64,000 nt of DNA, taken from contig JAJTBE010000190.1 in assembly GCA_021287065.1 (NCBI GenBank), positions 1 through 64,000 of the forward strand. The letters are read 5' to 3'. Positions 17,106 through 25,910 of the stretch are shown here, in pieces (position 1 is the stretch's first letter; the number at the start of each line of letters is the position of its first letter). This stretch comes from Bacillota bacterium (GTDB lineage: Bacteria; Vulcanimicrobiota; JAJTBE01). A program made the position numbers and the translations under genes. A model generated the notes under the pieces. It saw nothing but the letters and a program-made list of their open reading frames with translations. It searched no databases and had not been told where the DNA came from.

Positions 17106-18482
17106 ATGAAGATAGTTGTTATTAACGGAAGCCCTAAAGGGGAAATGAGTATTACACTTAGTTTTTCAAAGTTGCTGAAAAACAGCTTTAAGCAGCACGA
17201 TTTTTATTTTGTGGATGCAGCAAGGGATATAAACAAATTTGAAACGGACAGCCTGAAGATGGAAGATACCTTTAAAATACTCTCATCTGCTGATTTTATT
17301 ATCTGGAGTTTTCCCGTTTATTACCTTTCAATACCATCGCAGTTGATGAGGTTTGTCTCTCTTTTATTTGAGAATAACTGTGGAAATCCGCTGAAGGGAA
17401 AATATGCTGCCTCTATATCCACATCGGGCCATTATTTCGACCATACTGCTCATTCTTACATACATTCCGCAAGTGAAGAACTTGGAATGAATTTTATCAG
17501 CAATTTTTCCGCTGATGCCGGATATTTTCTGAAAGACGAAAACAGAGATTCATTTCTGAAATACTTTGGTTCTCTGTTCGAAAGAGCAGAAAAAGGAGAA
17601 AAAATACGAAAAGAATTTCTGCCGGCTTCAGAAACAGGAAAATTTGAATACACTCCTGTTTCTTCCGGCAAAGCATCGGATCACAGCTTTAAAACTTTTA
17701 TAATCGCCGACATACCGGAAAAGGGTGGAAATCTTGAAGCTATGGTAAACGCTGCGCTTCGTTTTTTCGGTGATTCTTCAGAGATAATAAATATCGGAAA
17801 TGCGGACATAAAGAATGGCTGTATTGGTTGCTGCAGGTGTATTCTTGAAGGTAAGTGCATTTTCAGGGATGATTACAGAAGTTTATCGGACAGAATTGCA
17901 GAAGAGGCGGATATTGTTATTTACGCAGGCTCAATTGAGCATCGATTCCTTTCACCTGGCTGGAAACAGTTCCTCGACAGAGGTTTTTGTTATGGGCACA
18001 AACCTGTTTACAGGGGAAAATCTTTTGGCTTCATCCTAAGCGGAATGCTCAGGGAAAACAGAATGCTGAAGGAATTTATGGAAGGCTATGTTCAGGCTGT
18101 AACCGGAAGCAGCCTCTTTGAGTATGTAACCGATGAGAGTTCAGAAAACGAAGCTGTTACAGAAGAAATTTTTACTTTTACGGAAAACATGATACGCAAC
18201 TGCAGGGATAAACTTACAAAACCTCAGGATTTTCTCGGTGTAGGCGGAGAAAAAATATTCAGGGATCTTGTTTATTCGTTCAGGTGGTTCTTTACAGACG
18301 ATCACAGATTCTTCGAAAATGAAGGCAGGTATAATTTTCCGAACACTGATCCGGCAACAGAAAAGAGAAGCCTTGAAATGGAAGCTTTGATGTCGCAGCC
18401 GGGAGCAAAAGAACACATAATGAAAAATTTGAGCAAGATTATGATTGAGCCTTACGAAAAGATAATCAGGGAAACAGCTTAA
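17106..18482 (+). CDS. two-domain NADPH-dependent FMN reductase-like flavoprotein
   Basis: This 458-residue protein contains two flavodoxin-like domains in tandem. The first starts VVINGSPKGEMS with FPVYYLSIPSQLMRF, typical of FMN reductases. The second (from about residue 197) starts FIIADIPEKGGN and has the iron-sulfur-flavoprotein-like CIGCCRC followed by a second cysteine and YAGSIEHRFLSPGWKQFLDR. Single-domain relatives are about 200 residues, so this is a fusion or duplication, and the second domain has diverged in its phosphate loop. A GGGAGCGGAG site precedes the ATG. Substrate and partner are unknown. Its stop lies 9 bases from the convergent WD40 gene. Confidence 0.72.
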   Translation: MKIVVINGSPKGEMSITLSFSKLLKNSFKQHDFYFVDAARDINKFETDSLKMEDTFKILSSADFIIWSFPVYYLSIPSQLMRFVSLLFENNCGNPLKGKYAASISTSGHYFDHTAHSYIHSASEELGMNFISNFSADAGYFLKDENRDSFLKYFGSLFERAEKGEKIRKEFLPASETGKFEYTPVSSGKASDHSFKTFIIADIPEKGGNLEAMVNAALRFFGDSSEIINIGNADIKNGCIGCCRCILEGKCIFRDDYRSLSDRIAEEADIVIYAGSIEHRFLSPGWKQFLDRGFCYGHKPVYRGKSFGFILSGMLRENRMLKEFMEGYVQAVTGSSLFEYVTDESSENEAVTEEIFTFTENMIRNCRDKLTKPQDFLGVGGEKIFRDLVYSFRWFFTDDHRFFENEGRYNFPNTDPATEKRSLEMEALMSQPGAKEHIMKNLSKIMIEPYEKIIRETA

Positions 18483-18491
18483 GACACAAAC

Positions 18492-19673
18492 TTAGTTGGC
18501 ATGGCTCCGGAGAACCAGAGCGCCGCCTACCGAAGCTCCTTTGTGGAAATTAAGTTTTTTGCACCCGGGGTTGAAGCTCTGCTGAATTCCATTAAACTTT
18601 TTAAGAAAGCTTCCTGTGGAGCCGTCCCAGAGAATCAAGCCGTCTTCACAACTGCTGATCATATACCGGCTGTCAGGGGAGAAGCTTATGTAGTTGACGA
18701 TGCCCACATGGGAGCTGAATATTTTTATTCTGGTTTTTCTAACCGCATCCCAGAGAATAATGTTTTTATCAAGACCGCCTGAGGCAAAAACCTTTCCGGA
18801 CGAAGCGCATGCCACTGATGTAACACTGTCCCGGTGTCCGGTGAGAACTGCATTTTCCTTTCCGGTTGCGATATTCCAGAATGTAACTGTTTTATCCCAT
18901 GATCCTGAGATCAGATTTTTTCCATCGGGCATAAATACAACACAGTTTATGCGTTTGCCGGTATCGATTGTTTTAATGCATTTGCCTTTTTCAGGATCCC
19001 AGAGTTTTATCGTTCGATCCCAGCTTCCGGATGCAAGTATGTTTTCACGGGGTGAAAAAGCTACCGAATAAACCCAGTCATTATGTCCGTTGAGGGTATT
19101 GATAAGCTCGCCGGTATCAGCTTTCCATATTTTTATGGTTTTGTCCCAGCTTCCGGTGGCAATGTATCTTCCATCTTTCGAATAATCAACGGAATAGACC
19201 CATTCTCTGTGGCCTTCGAGGGTTTTCAGGCATTCTCCGGTTTCTGTGCTCCAGATTTTAGCTGTTTTATCCCAGCTTCCGGAAACAAGCTTTTTTCCGT
19301 CAGGAGAGAATGCAAGGGAATAAACCCAGTCGTTATGTCCTTTGAGAACTCTGATGATATTGCCTGTTGCAGCATCCCAGAGTATTATACTTTTATCTGC
19401 GCCGGCAGACGCAATTATACTGCCGGAAGGTGAAAATACAGCAGAAGCAATACTTCCGTTATGCCCCATCTGAACAACCCATCTCGGTTTTTTATATGTC
19501 AGAATAACATGGAAACTGCTATGGCCTTTTCTGGAAGTCAGATCCGTCGTCTTTTTTCCGGTAGTCCTTTTTATATTTTCAGCAGCCAGACTAATTTCAG
19601 CACAGCAGTACGCCAGCATAAGAGCAATCAGTATCGTCATCAGGTGTGCTATGTTATTTGCTGCGGGTTTCAT
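18492..19673 (-). CDS. WD40 repeat protein with N-terminal export signal
   Basis: Seven WD40 repeats run from about residue 75 to 360, each with a GH...FSPDG...SGSWDKTIKIWD pattern; repeats 2 to 4 are nearly identical, which suggests recent expansion. Seven repeats make one complete propeller. The N-terminus has a hydrophobic segment with Ala-Tyr-Cys-Cys-Ala that could be a signal peptide or lipoprotein anchor. I chose the ATG at 19673 because AAGGTG lies seven bases upstream, in preference to a TTG at 19694. The protein is probably a protein-binding scaffold outside the cytoplasm. Confidence 0.8.
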   Translation of the reverse strand: MKPAANNIAHLMTILIALMLAYCCAEISLAAENIKRTTGKKTTDLTSRKGHSSFHVILTYKKPRWVVQMGHNGSIASAVFSPSGSIIASAGADKSIILWDAATGNIIRVLKGHNDWVYSLAFSPDGKKLVSGSWDKTAKIWSTETGECLKTLEGHREWVYSVDYSKDGRYIATGSWDKTIKIWKADTGELINTLNGHNDWVYSVAFSPRENILASGSWDRTIKLWDPEKGKCIKTIDTGKRINCVVFMPDGKNLISGSWDKTVTFWNIATGKENAVLTGHRDSVTSVACASSGKVFASGGLDKNIILWDAVRKTRIKIFSSHVGIVNYISFSPDSRYMISSCEDGLILWDGSTGSFLKKFNGIQQSFNPGCKKLNFHKGASVGGALVLRSHAN

Positions 19674-19804
19674 CCCCAAACACCTTGCTTCCAATTGGTT
19701 TCTTATTACTATAATTTACATTTCGGGGATTAATTCCTTTATTATAAAGGTGCAGTAACCGTCCGAAAGTATTAATTCCAAAAGCATTCAGCATGATTTT
19801 TTGT

Positions 19805-20704
19805 TTATTCTTTCAGTGACAGGGTAAAATGGAAAATTGAGTCTTCAACAGTCATATCGTGAACACGGAAAGGAACGCCATGAGTTCTCGGATATTGATC
19901 CAGATCACGGTTAATCCTGTCAAGAATTTTCTTTTTGAATCCTGATGCGTTTTTCATGCTTCCTATCTGAATCGTAAAAACATCCATATTGAAAAGATAA
20001 GCTTCGATAATAGGTTTTCCAACAAGCTGAACATTCAGAAAGCCTTTCTTTTCGAACGGAAATGAAATGAACATACTTACCTGGCTTCCATTGGGATAAG
20101 CCCGTAATACAATTTTTCTGTCGCTGGAGATTGATTCTTCAAACTGCTGAAGAAGATAATTGAGCTGATTTCCAGTGAGAGCAATTTCAAAGTTCTTGAT
20201 TTCCCTGCCTGCTTTCACATCTTCCATAGCTTCGTTGTATTTGATGATTTTCTTATCAAGATCAAACTGTTCCGATTTAGAAAGCTGAATGTCGGCATGT
20301 TTTGTGGGATATGAAGCAATCAAATCTCTGCCGAAAAACTGCAGGCTCCACAAAACAGCAGCAAGAAGAACAATCAGAAAACCAACGCAAAACATAAAAA
20401 GGCAGTTGGTCCAGACAGGTTTTTTCGTAGGCGTCTTTGGAGTCATAAAGACTTCATCAGGCATCAGTTCAGCAAGGCGCTTTTTTCTTTCCTCATCAGC
20501 TTCCTCTTTGATTTCACTCTGCCTTATTACAACGACCGCTTCTTCCCTCTCCGGAGGTTCCTCTCCTCTTTCCTTGTATCTTTCTTCATCCTTCTTCAGG
20601 CTTTCTTCAAAGAAGCTATTGAGAGTTCTCTCCCGGGGATCCTTGTCCTGGTCCCCCTTCTTTTTCTTCTTTTTGTTTTTGTTTTCGTCGAAAAGACTAT
20701 CCAT
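19805..20704 (-). CDS. single-pass membrane protein with charged cytoplasmic region, function unknown
   Basis: I do not recognise this 299-residue protein. Residues 1-95 are highly charged, with a poly-Lys run and many Glu/Arg, so they are probably cytoplasmic and disordered. One membrane segment lies at about 100-125, and the remaining 170 residues form an alpha/beta domain that would be outside the cytoplasm. A GGAGCGGGGAGC site precedes the ATG. It is 34 bases downstream of the NUDIX gene and probably shares its transcript. The order (disordered cytoplasmic part, one helix, folded outer domain) differs from the other anchored proteins of the window. Confidence 0.72.
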   Translation of the reverse strand: MDSLFDENKNKKKKKKGDQDKDPRERTLNSFFEESLKKDEERYKERGEEPPEREEAVVVIRQSEIKEEADEERKKRLAELMPDEVFMTPKTPTKKPVWTNCLFMFCVGFLIVLLAAVLWSLQFFGRDLIASYPTKHADIQLSKSEQFDLDKKIIKYNEAMEDVKAGREIKNFEIALTGNQLNYLLQQFEESISSDRKIVLRAYPNGSQVSMFISFPFEKKGFLNVQLVGKPIIEAYLFNMDVFTIQIGSMKNASGFKKKILDRINRDLDQYPRTHGVPFRVHDMTVEDSIFHFTLSLKE

Positions 20705-20738
20705 GCTCCCCGCTCCTCTGTATGTACTGTATATTTAC

Positions 20739-21254
20739 TTAATTTTTCCGGGCTTTCTTATATTTTACCCACTTTTCAACAGCACTCTTACAGTTGGCGA
20801 ATGCAATATTTTCAGGAATTTCATCAGGCAGAAACCAGCGAATCTCTGCAACATCGCTTTTGGGAGATGCAGTGCCGCCTATAGGTTTTGAAAGATAGTG
20901 GAAATTCAGTGTATAAATTCCATAATCTCCATAGGTATCCACTTCAATGCCAAGAAGATCCAGCACTTCTATTTCGAGACCTGTTTCCTCCATCAGTTCT
21001 CTTTTTGCACCTTCTACAGGTTCCTCACCGTTTTCAAGAAAACCACCGGGGAGATCCCACCAGTCCCTGAAAGGATCTATTCCTCTTCTGGTAAGCATAA
21101 CTCTGCCGTTATCCTCCACCAGAACCGCTGTACAGGGTTTGGAATTTTCATAAAGCACATATCCGCATTTAGTGCAGACAAGCCTTTCTTTGTCTTCCAT
21201 CATTCTGGTTTCAAGTTCACCCGCACAAACGGGGCAATATTTAAACTGCTGCAT
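20739..21254 (-). CDS. NUDIX hydrolase with N-terminal zinc ribbon
   Basis: This 171-residue protein begins with a zinc-ribbon pair CPVC and CTKC, as in NudC-like and related NUDIX proteins. The NUDIX box is complete: G-x5-E-x7-REL-x-EE-x-GL in GFLENGEEPVEGAKRELMEE. Members hydrolyse nucleoside diphosphates linked to another group; the particular substrate is unknown. I set the start at the ATG at 21254, preceded by GGAGG with a short four-base gap; a GTG at 21281 would place that site inside the gene. Confidence 0.85.
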   Translation of the reverse strand: MQQFKYCPVCAGELETRMMEDKERLVCTKCGYVLYENSKPCTAVLVEDNGRVMLTRRGIDPFRDWWDLPGGFLENGEEPVEGAKRELMEETGLEIEVLDLLGIEVDTYGDYGIYTLNFHYLSKPIGGTASPKSDVAEIRWFLPDEIPENIAFANCKSAVEKWVKYKKARKN

Positions 21255-21400
21255 ACGCCCTCCAGTTAATTTCATGCTCACTAAGTATAATAATTATACC
21301 GATGATTTCCCTTTCCTGCCTTTTACTTGCAGGAATATTGGGAAGCTAATCAGAACTTTTTTAATCTTTTCAATTATCAAACCAATATCGGAGTATAATT

Positions 21401-22513
21401 TTGTTTAAGTCAGCAGTTAAGTTTTTATTGATTATTTCGTTTTTTGTTTCCGGTTCTTTTGTTTTTGCAAATGGTCAGGAATTAATACTTCCATCGGATA
21501 AAATTAAAAAACTGGACAGAAAAGGCACTGTCTTTGTGTCAAAAATTCTGGACAACGGTAGAATAGCATTTGTATCGGAACAGGAAGGGGAAGAATCATC
21601 CATCCTGATTTCCGACATGAAAGGTTATCTGATACGGAAATTCAAACTTCCTGTGAGTAAAATAGACTATATCGTAATCTCAGACGACGGAAAACAGGCG
21701 ATAATATACACACACAAGGATTATGAGTTTTTCTATGCCGACCTGAAAAGGGGAAAAACCAAATCAATTTTCAAAATGGAAAAAGGAAAAACCGGTTTTG
21801 CACTGTTTGATAAAAGCGGCTCCTGGCTTGATTTTCAGCCGAACGGAATTATTGCAAGAGGCTTCTACTATAACGGCGAAGGCTTGTTTACAAGCGACAA
21901 TATTGTATTTATAAATCCTGAGAAAACAGGCATAGCTGTATTTCAGCCAGTGGTGGAAACAGACAGGCTAATGGAAGGCGCTAAATATTTTTACCCTTCT
22001 GCCAAAGAAATCACAAAAACCGAATACACCGGCGGCAAGCTGGTTTACTGCGCTCAGGATAAACACGGCGGAGTAATCCTCTGTTATGACACGAAAACGG
22101 AAAATCTCTCAAAAATAGACTCATTCACATCAATGCTTGGTATGACTGTTTCCGATTCCGGCAATCTTCTCACATACATAATCAGAAAACAGCACGGCGA
22201 CAACCTGCCGGCGGATATGATTCTCTATGATCTTAAGGAAAAAGCCCCCAAAAGAGTGTGGAACGGAAGGTTTTACCTGCCAAGGCTGAACTCAACCGGG
22301 GAATACCTTGCGGCAGGCTATCTGATTCCCGCATCGGAAAACAGATTTATCAACAGAATCAGAATATACAAAACTGACAAAATGGAAAATGACGGGGAAG
22401 AAAGCGAAATTCTGCCCACATTTAAACCTGTTGACTGGAAATTCGTAAGAGATTCCAAAGACCTGTTTATTTTCTCAGGAGAAGATATTTACAGGTTTAA
22501 ACTGAACAGATAA
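21401..22513 (+). CDS. secreted beta-propeller-like protein, function unknown
   Basis: This 370-residue protein has a signal peptide (about 1-24, ending Phe-Val-Phe-Ala-Asn) followed by repeated four-strand patterns such as ISDDGKQAIIYTHKDYEFFYADL and VSDSGNLLTYIIRK... that look like TolB- or WD-like blades. No family motif is strong enough to name it. The start is TTG at 21401 with CGGAG six bases upstream; no in-frame ATG would leave the signal peptide intact. It is divergent from the NUDIX operon and convergent with cvpA. Confidence 0.65.
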   Translation: MFKSAVKFLLIISFFVSGSFVFANGQELILPSDKIKKLDRKGTVFVSKILDNGRIAFVSEQEGEESSILISDMKGYLIRKFKLPVSKIDYIVISDDGKQAIIYTHKDYEFFYADLKRGKTKSIFKMEKGKTGFALFDKSGSWLDFQPNGIIARGFYYNGEGLFTSDNIVFINPEKTGIAVFQPVVETDRLMEGAKYFYPSAKEITKTEYTGGKLVYCAQDKHGGVILCYDTKTENLSKIDSFTSMLGMTVSDSGNLLTYIIRKQHGDNLPADMILYDLKEKAPKRVWNGRFYLPRLNSTGEYLAAGYLIPASENRFINRIRIYKTDKMENDGEESEILPTFKPVDWKFVRDSKDLFIFSGEDIYRFKLNR

Positions 22514-22526
22514 ACAAACCCCAATG

Positions 22527-23084
22527 TTAGTTTTTTTCAGGCTGACGGTTTTCAAAAACTGAATTGCGCAGCGTTTTTTCAAGCTTAGCCTTCATTTTGT
22601 CAGGAGCTGCTGAAGTAGCTATGTTTTCCATAGTCGGTTCAAAATTCTGAACCCAGCGGACTACAGCGGACTGCTTAAAAACATCCACAGTATCCTGAGG
22701 CATAGGACTCATGGAAATCAGAACAAGAATCCAGAATGAAAACACGCAGGCTTTGATAAAGCTCAGCATTGCACCCAGAGTTCTGTATAAAGGGATGGGA
22801 AATCCCGGCCGGGCTTTCTTTTCAAGCAAACTACCCCCATAATGTATCAATGCACCTACAGGCGCAAGAACGAGGACGAAAGAGAAAAAATAGACCGCTT
22901 CGAAATTCAGTCCGGGGGTTCCGTATAAAAAATCTCCAGGATACACAAACAACGTCAGTGCAATACAGCTTCCCACAGTGATTATCATCAAATCCGATAA
23001 TTCTCCTATGAATCCCCTGCACCATCCGGCATAAATCACTAATCCGATAAATGCAATAATTACAATATCTGCAAAAATACTCAT
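22527..23084 (-). CDS. CvpA family membrane protein
   Basis: The 185-residue product starting MSIFADIVIIAFIGLVIYAG has four membrane segments and the CvpA arrangement Tyr-Ala-Gly-Trp-Cys-Arg-Gly-Phe-Ile-Gly-Glu near the first loop. CvpA proteins in other bacteria are inner-membrane proteins tied to colicin V production and envelope stress. I placed the start at 23084 because the longer reading frame to 23324 adds residues without family similarity. The ribosome binding site is weak. The region between it and the next gene (23085-23334) shows no feature I can support. Confidence 0.72.
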   Translation of the reverse strand: MSIFADIVIIAFIGLVIYAGWCRGFIGELSDLMIITVGSCIALTLFVYPGDFLYGTPGLNFEAVYFFSFVLVLAPVGALIHYGGSLLEKKARPGFPIPLYRTLGAMLSFIKACVFSFWILVLISMSPMPQDTVDVFKQSAVVRWVQNFEPTMENIATSAAPDKMKAKLEKTLRNSVFENRQPEKN

Positions 23085-23334
23085 AAGAGAATTATATTTT
23101 GAAGACAGGGAAAAAATCAAGATGTTTATGCAAAATTCAGAGTAAAGGATAGTTGAATTAAAAGAAGAATAAAAACAAGCGCAATCCCGGAATAAAAAAT
23201 ATTTTTTCAACCGGACATGCCTCAGGTATAAACGGAAACTGATTTTCAGAAAATCTGCGAAATCCGAAATAAGTCCGGTCAGATATTTTTTTATTTTTTG
23301 GGATAAGCTCATACAACCGTGCAACGGAGGGCAA

Positions 23335-23916
23335 ATGAGAACCAGAGCCTCAATACTGTTGTTACTGATGGTTTCATTCTTTTACATTCCATCGGTATTG
23401 GCAGCGGAAACCTTTGAGATGAAGGAAGCAGGTATTTCTTTTGAAATTCCTGATAATTTTTCGAGGTTTGACAAGTCATTCCGCGCTGCAAAGCTTGAAA
23501 ACGCCATAGTCTGGCAGGGTCCCCGGAAGGGTCCTTATGCCAATCAGAGATGGGAGTTCAAGTTTATTGCCAAAAAGTTAATAAAACTTGACGGCTGGGG
23601 AGCGTCACAGCAGTTTGAGCAGGAATATTCAAACAACAAAGCCAATCAGTTTTATTATGAATCTGTTGAACCAATGAATATCCAGGGAGCCATGGGGGCT
23701 TATTTTTCAAAGGAAGTAATCGGAGCAAACACCATCAATATTGCATGGCACGCTGTAGCATATTCGTACGACTACCGTTTTGAATGGGTATTTTCAGGAG
23801 AACCTTCCACAATGGAAGAATATAACATGGTAATTCAGCAGCTTCTCAAATCGGTTAAAATCACCGCAGCTCAGGAACAACCGAAAAAAAAGGATGAATT
23901 CATCCGGGATTTTTAA
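23335..23916 (+). CDS. secreted protein of unknown function
   Basis: This 193-residue protein has a clear signal peptide (about 1-23, Ser-Val-Leu-Ala-Ala) and a mixed domain of about 160 residues beginning FEMKEAGISFEIPDNFSRF, which recalls PsbP-like or DUF1795-like periplasmic domains in shape (a peptide describing how a vector quantity is fitted to an alpha/beta sheet is typical of both). The tail is Lys- and Gln-rich. ACGGAGGGC before the ATG is a good ribosome binding site. It stands alone, directly upstream of the rplM promoter. The family call is weak. Confidence 0.6.
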   Translation: MRTRASILLLLMVSFFYIPSVLAAETFEMKEAGISFEIPDNFSRFDKSFRAAKLENAIVWQGPRKGPYANQRWEFKFIAKKLIKLDGWGASQQFEQEYSNNKANQFYYESVEPMNIQGAMGAYFSKEVIGANTINIAWHAVAYSYDYRFEWVFSGEPSTMEEYNMVIQQLLKSVKITAAQEQPKKKDEFIRDF

Positions 23917-23949
23917 CACGATACAATCCGTATTTCACCATGTAAAGTC

Positions 23950-23978
23950 TTGACAGGAAATACAAATTGTATTAGAAT
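23950..23978 (+). promoter_or_regulatory. sigma-70-type promoter of rplM-rpsI
   Basis: TTGACA at 23950-23955 and TAGAAT at 23973-23978 are separated by exactly 17 bases, followed by the leader hairpin and rplM. The spacing and match to the consensus are the basis; no transcript start is known. Confidence 0.75.
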
Positions 23979-23986
23979 GTGTTGGC

Positions 23987-24011
23987 AAGAGCGTGCGGAT
24001 TGCTCTTTTTT
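23987..24011 (+). terminator. leader hairpin with U-tract before rplM (attenuator candidate)
   Basis: AAGAGC (23987-23992) pairs with GCTCTT (24002-24007) around a nine-base loop and is followed by a run of T to 24011, between the promoter and the rplM ribosome binding site. Many bacteria control rplM-rpsI through an L13-binding leader; this hairpin may serve that role or terminate early transcripts. The stem is short, so it is only a candidate. Confidence 0.5.
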
Positions 24012-24037
24012 GTTGTAATATAAGGGAGGTCAGGGAA

Positions 24038-24469
24038 GTGAAAACTTATTTTCCCACTTTAGAAAAAGTTGAAAGAAAATGGCACGTAATCGATCTGGCT
24101 GGAAAGAATCTCGGCAGAGCAGCTACTGAGATCGCCAGAATCCTTACAGGCAAAATCAAACCCGAATTCACACCCAATATCGATGTTGGCGATTTCGTGG
24201 TTGTCGTTAATGCAGACAAATTTACCGTAACCGGCAACAAGCTCGTTGAGAAGGAATACAGAAGACATTCCGGTTATCCGGGCGGACTTAAGAGCATCAA
24301 TCTTAAGGACCTGATCAAAAAATACCCGGAAAGAGCCATTAAATTCGCCGTAATGGGTATGCTGCCCAAGAACAAACTGCGGCCCGATCGCATGAAGAGA
24401 CTTAAAGTTTACACAACAGCAACTCATCCTCATCAGGCACAGAATCCTGTTGAGAAGAACCTGGAATAG
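24038..24469 (+). CDS. rplM: 50S ribosomal protein L13
   Basis: This 144-residue protein matches L13 throughout: it opens KTYFPTLEKVERKWHVIDLA, contains GKNLGRAATEIARILTGK and NADKFTVTGNKLVEKEYRRHSGYPGG, and ends with the KLRPDRMKRLKVY region. L13 is an early assembly protein of the large subunit. I chose the GTG at 24038, preceded by AAGGGAGGT with a seven-base gap, over an upstream in-frame ATG at 23993 that lies in the leader hairpin. rpsI follows 18 bases later, as in most bacteria. Confidence 0.97.
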   Translation: MKTYFPTLEKVERKWHVIDLAGKNLGRAATEIARILTGKIKPEFTPNIDVGDFVVVVNADKFTVTGNKLVEKEYRRHSGYPGGLKSINLKDLIKKYPERAIKFAVMGMLPKNKLRPDRMKRLKVYTTATHPHQAQNPVEKNLE

Positions 24470-24487
24470 TTCAAGGAGGTACATATC

Positions 24488-24892
24488 TTGGTCAAGACTA
24501 AAGATCCCCAGGAAATCTGGGCCACAGGCAGACGCAAATGCGCAGTTGCCAGAGTTCGTCTTAAACCCGGCAAAGGCGACATAGTAATTAACGGACAGAA
24601 TCTTGCTGATTTCTGCCAGAGAAAGATGCTCGAGCTTAAAATTATGGAGCCTTTCGAACTGACTAAATCAACAGGACATTTTGATTTAATCGTAAACTCA
24701 TGCGGCGGCGGAAAAGCCGGCCAGGCAGGAGCCGTGAGACACGGTATCGCCAGAGCACTTTGCTCATTTGACGAGAAACTCAGATCACCTCTGAAGAAAG
24801 CCGGAATGCTCACCAGAGACCCCAGGGAGAAAGAACGTAAGAAATACGGACGCAAGAGAGCCAGAAGAGGCTATCAGTGGACCAAGAGATAA
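24488..24892 (+). CDS. rpsI: 30S ribosomal protein S9
   Basis: This 134-residue protein matches S9, with ATGRRKCAVARVRLKPGKGD near the N-terminus and the C-terminal GRKRARRGYQWTKR tail whose last Lys-Arg reaches the P-site tRNA in ribosomes. The start is a TTG at 24488 with AAGGAGGT seven bases upstream. It is the second gene of the rplM-rpsI operon. The expected terminator lies at 25028-25056. Confidence 0.97.
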   Translation: MVKTKDPQEIWATGRRKCAVARVRLKPGKGDIVINGQNLADFCQRKMLELKIMEPFELTKSTGHFDLIVNSCGGGKAGQAGAVRHGIARALCSFDEKLRSPLKKAGMLTRDPREKERKKYGRKRARRGYQWTKR

Positions 24893-24919
24893 TCGGTTCA
24901 TTCTGTTAGAATTTCCCTT

Positions 24920-24960
24920 GTACCTTCGTTTCCCATATATCCGGTAAACCTCGAAGGTAC
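24920..24960 (+). other. 9-bp inverted repeat in the rpsI-trmH spacer
   Basis: GTACCTTCG at 24920-24928 and CGAAGGTAC at 24952-24960 are perfect reverse complements separated by 23 bases. There is no T-tract directly after the right arm, so it is not a simple terminator. It may be a transcript structure, protein site or mobile-element remnant. Confidence 0.45.
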
Positions 24961-25027
24961 GATAGTTCTTTTGCGCAACAAAAGGCAGCGTATTCGAGGT
25001 TGCCATTTCAAAGCCCGCGACATAACC

Positions 25028-25056
25028 GGAGGTCCGTGCAATGCGGACCTCCTTTT
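25028..25056 (+). terminator. intrinsic terminator after rpsI
   Basis: GGAGGTCCG pairs perfectly with CGGACCTCC around the seven-base loop TGCAATG, followed by TTTT. It lies 135 bases after the rpsI stop and just before the trmH-like gene, so it probably ends the ribosomal protein transcript. Confidence 0.85.
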
Positions 25057-25083
25057 GTATTTACATAAAGAGGTGTTTATTTT

Positions 25084-25881
25084 ATGATGCCCATTGAGAG
25101 CAGACAGAACCCCGTAGTAAAAAGAATAAAAAAACTAAACCAGAAGAAATTCAGGGATGAGGAAAAAGTATTCATAATCGAAGGCGTACGCTGCCTTACA
25201 GAGGTTATGAAAAAAGATTATCCCATTGACACATTGCTTTACAGCCCCGGCATAAAAGACAAGGGAGAGCTTGCTCTGCTTCAGTTCCTTATTTCAAAAG
25301 CTGAAAGAACCATTTTTGTTTCTGACGAAATAATGGAATATGTCAGTCCGGCAAAAACATCTCAGAAGATTCTTGCTGTGGTTCCCAAAGTAAGATGGAA
25401 AGCAGAAGAAGTTCTTTCAAAAGGCGGGTATTATCTGGCAATCCATCAACCTTCGGATCCGGGAAATCTCGGTACCCTCATCCGTTCTGCCACCGCATTC
25501 GGATGCACAGGAATGATTCTCATCGGTTCTTCAGTGGAATGGTTCAACCCCCGCACAGTAAGATCATCAGCCGGTTATATTCTTGACATGCCTTATGTCA
25601 ACTTCAAAACCGTCGATGAATTTCTTGAAGCTGCAAAGTTTAATTTCCGCCTGGTTTCTTTCACACCCAGAGGCAGTGAAAATCATGATAAAATCGGGCC
25701 GGTTCAGAACACAATCTACATCATGGGCGGCGAAACTGCAGGTATTGATGCAAAGATCGAACAGTCGTCAGATGCAGTGTTGAGAATCCCCATGGAAAGC
25801 AGAATTGAATCCCTCAATCTCGCTATCAGCGGCTCCATAGTATTACATGAGGTTTATAATAAGTTAAAGCAAAAATGTTAA
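25084..25881 (+). CDS. TrmH/SpoU family RNA 2'-O-methyltransferase
   Basis: This 265-residue protein shows the SPOUT motifs in order: NLGTLIRSATAFG (motif 1), GETAGID (motif 2) and IPMESRIESLNLAISGSI (motif 3, the knotted S-adenosylmethionine site). The N-terminal part with NPVVKRIKKL...EGVRCLTEVMK resembles the substrate-binding domain of RlmB/TrmH relatives that methylate 23S rRNA or tRNA. The start ATGATG has AGAGGTG upstream. The stop codon is embedded in the left arm of a perfect palindrome at 25872-25897. Confidence 0.87.
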   Translation: MMPIESRQNPVVKRIKKLNQKKFRDEEKVFIIEGVRCLTEVMKKDYPIDTLLYSPGIKDKGELALLQFLISKAERTIFVSDEIMEYVSPAKTSQKILAVVPKVRWKAEEVLSKGGYYLAIHQPSDPGNLGTLIRSATAFGCTGMILIGSSVEWFNPRTVRSSAGYILDMPYVNFKTVDEFLEAAKFNFRLVSFTPRGSENHDKIGPVQNTIYIMGGETAGIDAKIEQSSDAVLRIPMESRIESLNLAISGSIVLHEVYNKLKQKC

Positions 25882-25897
25882 AAAAAGTTAACATTTT
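25872..25897 (+). terminator. A/T-rich palindrome over the stop of the TrmH-like gene
   Basis: AAAATGTTAA (25872-25881) and TTAACATTTT (25888-25897) are perfect 10-bp inverted repeats with a six-base loop. The right arm ends in TTTT. It could be a weak terminator or an operator for the promoter that starts 14 bases later; the sequence does not decide. Confidence 0.4.
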
Positions 25898-25910
25898 GCT
25901 AACATTGGTG

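Noticed and set aside
23085-23324. Upstream extension of the cvpA frame
   Set aside because: The added residues are not similar to CvpA, and the family start MSIFADIV fits the known N-terminus.
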